Positions 59,239-64,000 of a stretch of 64,000 nucleotides of DNA are shown here, piece by piece. Every line of letters begins with the position of its first letter. Position 1 is the first letter of the stretch. The stretch comes from Theobroma cacao (Eukaryota; Streptophyta; Magnoliopsida; Malvales; Malvaceae): contig NC_030850.1 in assembly GCF_000208745.1 (NCBI RefSeq), forward strand, positions 4,153,697-4,217,696. The letters are read 5' to 3'. The notes beneath the pieces were generated by a model, which saw only the letters and a program-made list of their open reading frames with translations, had not been told where the DNA came from and searched no databases. Both the position numbers and the translations under genes were made by a program.

Positions 59239-61070
59239 ATTGAACGTAATTCTAAAACAGAAGAGACAATACTTATTCTTGTTGATGAATCGAATCACCG
59301 TATCTTTTGTAAAATTTTGTTATACCAAGGAGGCGGCAACATGCTTCCTTATTAGCAACCCTATTCTGTCACTCAAGTCAAATGGATTGATACATGCCAT
59401 GAATTGCATAATATCAGCTTGGAATTCTATCCTTCCAAAATTGTTATTGGTCACTTACCAAAGGCTTTCATATGATAGCAAGAGTTCCTGGAACTAAACC
59501 ATGGTTGATAGTTGTATTAGCCATTGGGCCAGGGATTAATAATTTTTGATACCCCAATTAAAAATGGGAAACTAACAATAGAAGCAAATCATTGCTAACT
59601 TTGGCCATATATGTATCAGCTATGGACAAAGTTTAATGCTTCGAATATGCCTTCATCAGTGACGCAGGTATTGCTGGAAACAGGCTAACCAACTTAAGCA
59701 ATGCTTTGACGAAGATAATTATTATTTTGATCATTTTGACAAAACAAAGAATCCAATCTTTTCATTATACACTTAAAAATAATTACAGGTGACAAGCGGC
59801 TTTTTAGCAAGGGATTGTATTAACTTTTTATTAGTAAACAAATCAAGAGCTTAGTACTATGCTGACATGATTGTCAGGAAGCAAACCTTTTCATCATTTT
59901 AAGTTTAAATTAGAAAAAACCTAACCAATCATCCAAGGTTTTAGCCTTTTCTGAGGGGACGGATTTCCGAGAGAATCTTCCATCTGCTGATTAATTGTTC
60001 AGCTAAATTGTTAGACTGATACTCGGGGTTGACCCAATTGCCCTTGACTTGTTCCTAGCGTGACAGGAACAAGCGTGTGCATTAAGGTAAACTTGATCAG
60101 CCTAGTCTATGCTTTCAGAAACCATGACATAATTCTCACAGGAGGGCATTTTCCACTTTGACAGTTAATTTGGAATGGGGATCATAGTGTGAAAACAGAA
60201 AGGGACTGGATCAACAAATGTGAATTGCGTTATGTCATGAAACCTAAACAGTCATCAACTTATTAATCTTGACAGTTATGGTTAAAGTGAAAGGTTTAAG
60301 CACAATAATAAGTGATAACTTTGTCATAATCCTCATGTACTAAGGCAGATAGCATGATTAGAACCAGAAATTAATACTTAAAGAGGTTTGATTCTTAAGT
60401 TGATGGCATGTTTTAAATTAATTAAAACCAGATTCAGGAAACAAGATTGCCCTCTTGTCCTTCGGTTTTATTTTTGTTTTGAGACTTAAGCCATACAAAG
60501 GTAGATAATGCTATGTTCTATTTCTTCCTTCACTTTGACTGCATGCATGCTAAGGCTTGAACCAAAATAAATGTTAACCCTTCTTAAAAGAAAGTACATT
60601 GAATAAGGTCATTGGCAAGTGTGGCCTTATGGGCTATATACACGTTTCTAAAAGAAGACCAAGTAAACCTGATGACCTATATGATCGAATTTTGAGATAT
60701 ACCAAATCCAACATCTTTTTTCATATAGAAAACGAAGACAATGATTTTAAACTGATATTAGTTGTAAAAACCGAAAATAAAACATTTTCCTATCTTCGAC
60801 GAAACTTCAGGATGGATGTTGCAGATTTCAAAGACAGAAAATGGGTTACTGAAACTTTGATTGGTGATTGGTTCTACAATGTTTTGTTACGTAGGATCAT
60901 TTGACCAAGCAGAACACTGTATCTGAGGGACACCCCAATCTTCCAGTCTGTAAAACACAGCTTTTAATTCTGCTAATGGGATTACAACTCATCCTAATTG
61001 TCTTTACACGTTTGTGGAAATCGACAGGTCGATTTTAATTGGTTTGAGAATTTGGATTACTTATATCTGA
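59239..61070. other. duplicated STR 3' flank in array unit 4, with an unexplained open frame
   Basis: Corresponds in pieces to 48900-50480. Similarity is clear at 59600-60500 and again at 60900-61060. In between lies a segment without an obvious counterpart, which contains an open frame of 101 codons (60599-60904, +). That frame has no family I recognise. It is charged, with no signal peptide and one Cys. Confidence 0.5.
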
Positions 61071-62211
61071 CCATATTAGTTGAATCAAAATATATTTTCT
61101 TGTCATGGACATGTTTTCTGGCGGAGTACTGGCCATTTCTTATCAGTATCATCCATGATCTAGTATGATGTTGAAATTGTTCGATATAGATAAGAGTATA
61201 CTAGATTAAAATCAATTTAATCTTTCATGATTAAAATGATAAATTAATGTAAACCAAATAGGATTTACATAGTATTAGTTCTAAGTGCCTTTAAAATATC
61301 ATTTTAGCATTGTGTTATACTAGATTGTTTATTATTTTATACACTACTGAATTAATTGAACTTCATAGTTGAGCTTGATTTAATTTTATACACCATTAGT
61401 ATAGTGTCACAATATTTCATTTTCGTGTCTTTTTTTGATCAAATATTATTTGTTTTTTACTATTTACTTTTGTCCAATTTAACAAGGTAATTAATTTTAG
61501 TTAAAGAAGTAAAAAGTGATAAAGAAAATATAAATAGTAAAGTGATTAACTGTATGGGATGGTTATTATTTATTTATTTTTTACTAGAGTAGCCAATGTG
61601 CATTTTTCCTTGATGTTGCGTCCATGGTAACAGACAAGAAGAGAGACGGAGGCAGACGAAGATGAGGGGTTGTTCCGCTCCATTATTTTAAGCCAAAATT
61701 TTAATACATTGATTACCCTCCACCATCAAAACAAAAGAACAATAATACTTGTTAATTAATACCAATTATTTTAAAATAAATTTGATAATCAACTTTTGGA
61801 TTGTTCTAATTCAATCTTCTTTCTTAGCAAATTAAGCTCCTCTAGTTTCCACATTGTGAAGTCAAACCTGCATTATCAACCTCTTTTCCGTCCTCTACCC
61901 TTTGTTTCATTTGTATGTCACCACCGCCGTGTCTGAGGATAATCATTAGAAGACTTTTGACATGTTTCCATTGATTCAATAACTGTCAAGATGAACGCCT
62001 TCTTTTGATCTCAAGTACTGGAAAAAAAATGTCTGGATTACTTCAGGTACGTTGATCATGAGAGCCATATGAAAAACAGCTTATCTTAGGAATGGTTGAG
62101 CTCTTGGTTTTGATCGGAAGGGTTAGCCTGGTAGTTGGTGAAAGTTCCGCAACTTGGTTTGCTTGATTATGATTTTGATAACCCGATGGGGCGTGCTCCA
62201 TTTAAGATGAG
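61071..62211. promoter_or_regulatory. upstream region of the SYMRK-like gene
   Basis: AT-rich, no gene. It should hold the promoter and 5' UTR of the receptor gene starting at 62212. No specific site is called. Confidence 0.4.
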
Positions 62212-64000
62212 ATGATGATGGAAGGGTTGGTTTACTGGATTTTAAGAAGATGTTATGTGTTTTTTATCCTTTGTTTCTTCATTCTTCTTCCATCAACAAG
62301 TGCACAAGGTTAGTATCAGAACATATTTTGTTATGTTGTTCATCATAGATCAGACAAAAATTCTTGACCTTGTTCTTGTAAGACACTTTTCTAGTATTTG
62401 AACCAAATTTGTTTAACAAAGTTTGGTGAAACCAAGTATTTTGACTGAATAAATGTTCCAGAACTTAGTAGATGAAAGAACGAATCTAGTCTGTAACGTG
62501 TAAATTGTGCCAATAGCTCTCAAATCTGATTATCTTTAAAGAAACCGTCAGCGAGGTTGATCTTGTCTATGGAATGTTTTGTCAGAATATATGTTGGACA
62601 ACGTGGATCAATATCGAAATGATAATTAACAAATTCCACATATGATGTTGTTATTGATAAAAAGAAATGATCAGGGTTTATAAAGGTTAGATCTTCCTTG
62701 CAAATTAGTGAAACTGCAATAGAATCAGTTTAATTACATGTTCTGGTAGAGTCTGACTTGTGAGGTTGTTGATGTTCTAAATTGGTTTTCCAACCTGATG
62801 TTGGAGTTGACCAAAATATGTGATGCTCAAAGCTTTAATTACATGCAGGCTTTTTGAGCATAGCATGCTGCGCTCAATCAAATTTTACAAAAAACAGCAT
62901 ACATTGGATACCTGATGATCAATGGTTTAGAGACAGGAAAAGTTGCAGGAACTTGAACAAAGGCATCGAAAGAGTTCGGATTTTTGACATCGAATCAGGG
63001 AAAAGATGTTATAGCTTACCGACAATAAAAGATCAGGACTATCTGATAAGGGGTTCATTCCCTGTCGGCGAAACAGAGGGGGCTCAGTTAGACTCGTTGT
63101 TTCGTGTTTCCATTGGCGTCACACCACTACACCTCGTGAACTCATCGGAGGGCTTGGTGGTGGAGGGAATTTTCCGAGCTGCTGATAGCTATACTGACTT
63201 CTGCTTAGTGCATGAAAAAGGGGATCCCTACATATCGAGTCTTGAACTAAGGCATTTGAATGGTTCAGCGTATCTAAAGGATAAATCATCCAGTATTCTG
63301 AAGCTGCTTAACAGAACTGATCTAGGGGGCATTGGAGAGACCAGGTATATGATTTCTGTATCCTTAAAACCCATAAACAAGTATGATAAGATTAGTGTCG
63401 GCATAGCAAGCACCATAATGATTCTAGAGAACTGAGTAATAAAAGGACAAAAGCAGGAATAACATGTTTCTTACAACAACAATGCCAAGCCCAGGGCATC
63501 GTTTTGATTGCAGATTTAACCTTTAGGGAGTTGGCAAGAGTGGTGCTTCAATCAAAAGAAAAATCAAATTGATTTTTTCCCCCTGGCTGAAACTAGAATT
63601 GCTGCCACGAATAACTGAATCATTTATGCATTTCTAATTCTATTTATGATTCAATACGCTAAAATACAATATCTTCAACTACACTTCTCTTCACTAGATC
63701 AACTTGCACAGAGCCAAAGTGTAAACACCGTATCAAGCCGCGAACTATGTTTATTAAGGCTACTTGCCAATTTCAGGTACCCAGAAGACGGATATGACAG
63801 AATTTGGAAACCAGCTTCAAGTCTTTACTCACCGGCCAACTCCTCTATTACTATCCACAACAATGCTAATACAACAGTGCCGCTCAAAGTTCTACAAACA
63901 GCTGTTACAGATTCAAATCGATTGGAGTTCCTGCAAAATGGCCTTGATAATGAAGACTATAACTACACGGTGATCCTCTACTTTCTTGAGCTCAATGACA
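62212..64000 (+). CDS. SYMRK-like: malectin-like receptor kinase, SYMRK-like, 5' part only
   Basis: Exons are 62212-62308, 62849-63344 and 63777-64000, the last running past the window end. The first encodes a signal peptide (YVFFILCFFILLPSTSAQG). The mature start, FLSIACCAQSNFTKNSIHWI, then GKRCYSLPTIKDQDYLIRGS, VEGIFRAADSYTDFCL, and YPEDGYDRIW with LKVLQTAVTDSNRLEFLQNG, follow the order of the malectin-like ectodomain of SYMRK (NORK/DMI2). The IACCAxSN start points to SYMRK rather than to the related ShRK1/2 kinases. SYMRK sits in the plasma membrane and acts upstream of nuclear calcium spiking for mycorrhiza and root nodules. The LRRs and kinase domain are outside the window, so a SYMRK paralogue or truncated copy cannot be excluded. 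The start codon is the first of three Met codons in a row. Confidence 0.75.

Overview
The window is plant nuclear DNA, almost certainly from a eudicot. It is AT-rich and its genes are split by short GT-AG introns. It carries plant-specific families, plant transposon relics and one unresolved base (n at 9053), as in a draft assembly. No prokaryotic, organellar or viral backbone is seen. The species cannot be named from sequence alone. Because two arbuscular-mycorrhiza genes are present, a Brassicaceae origin is unlikely.

Left part (1-10 kb): a possible 3' end of a gene cut by the window edge; a two-exon SANT/Myb-domain protein gene (+); a small decayed Ty1/copia element (-); a four-exon bHLH93/bHLH61-type transcription factor gene (-); and a 505-bp terminal-inverted-repeat element. 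From 10.3 to 21.0 kb I find no gene I can support.

Middle part (21-45 kb): a six-exon GH3 beta-xylosidase gene (BXL6-like, +); a three-exon CYSTM gene (+); an eight-exon GRDP (DUF1399) gene (-); a six-exon mitochondrial HSP70 gene (-); and a six-exon gene for a plastid-type protein like Arabidopsis At4g37920 (-). For every complete gene the exon lengths sum to a multiple of three and the joined frame ends in a normal stop. From memory, this order matches two Arabidopsis neighbourhoods: bHLH61-BXL6 on chromosome 5 and GRDP2-mtHSC70-1-At4g37920 on chromosome 4.

Right part (45-64 kb), the most interesting: a full-length three-exon half-size ABCG transporter gene that looks like STR (STUNTED ARBUSCULE); then a tandem array of four internally deleted STR derivatives (about 51.0, 53.2, 55.2 and 56.9 kb). 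These fuse STR upstream sequence to part of the transmembrane domain and share a new ATG. The region ends with the 5' part of a malectin-like receptor kinase gene resembling SYMRK, cut by the window end. STR exports lipid to the fungus at the arbuscule and SYMRK acts in the common symbiosis pathway, so the two genes about 14 kb apart, with a decayed STR array between them, form a candidate symbiosis locus.
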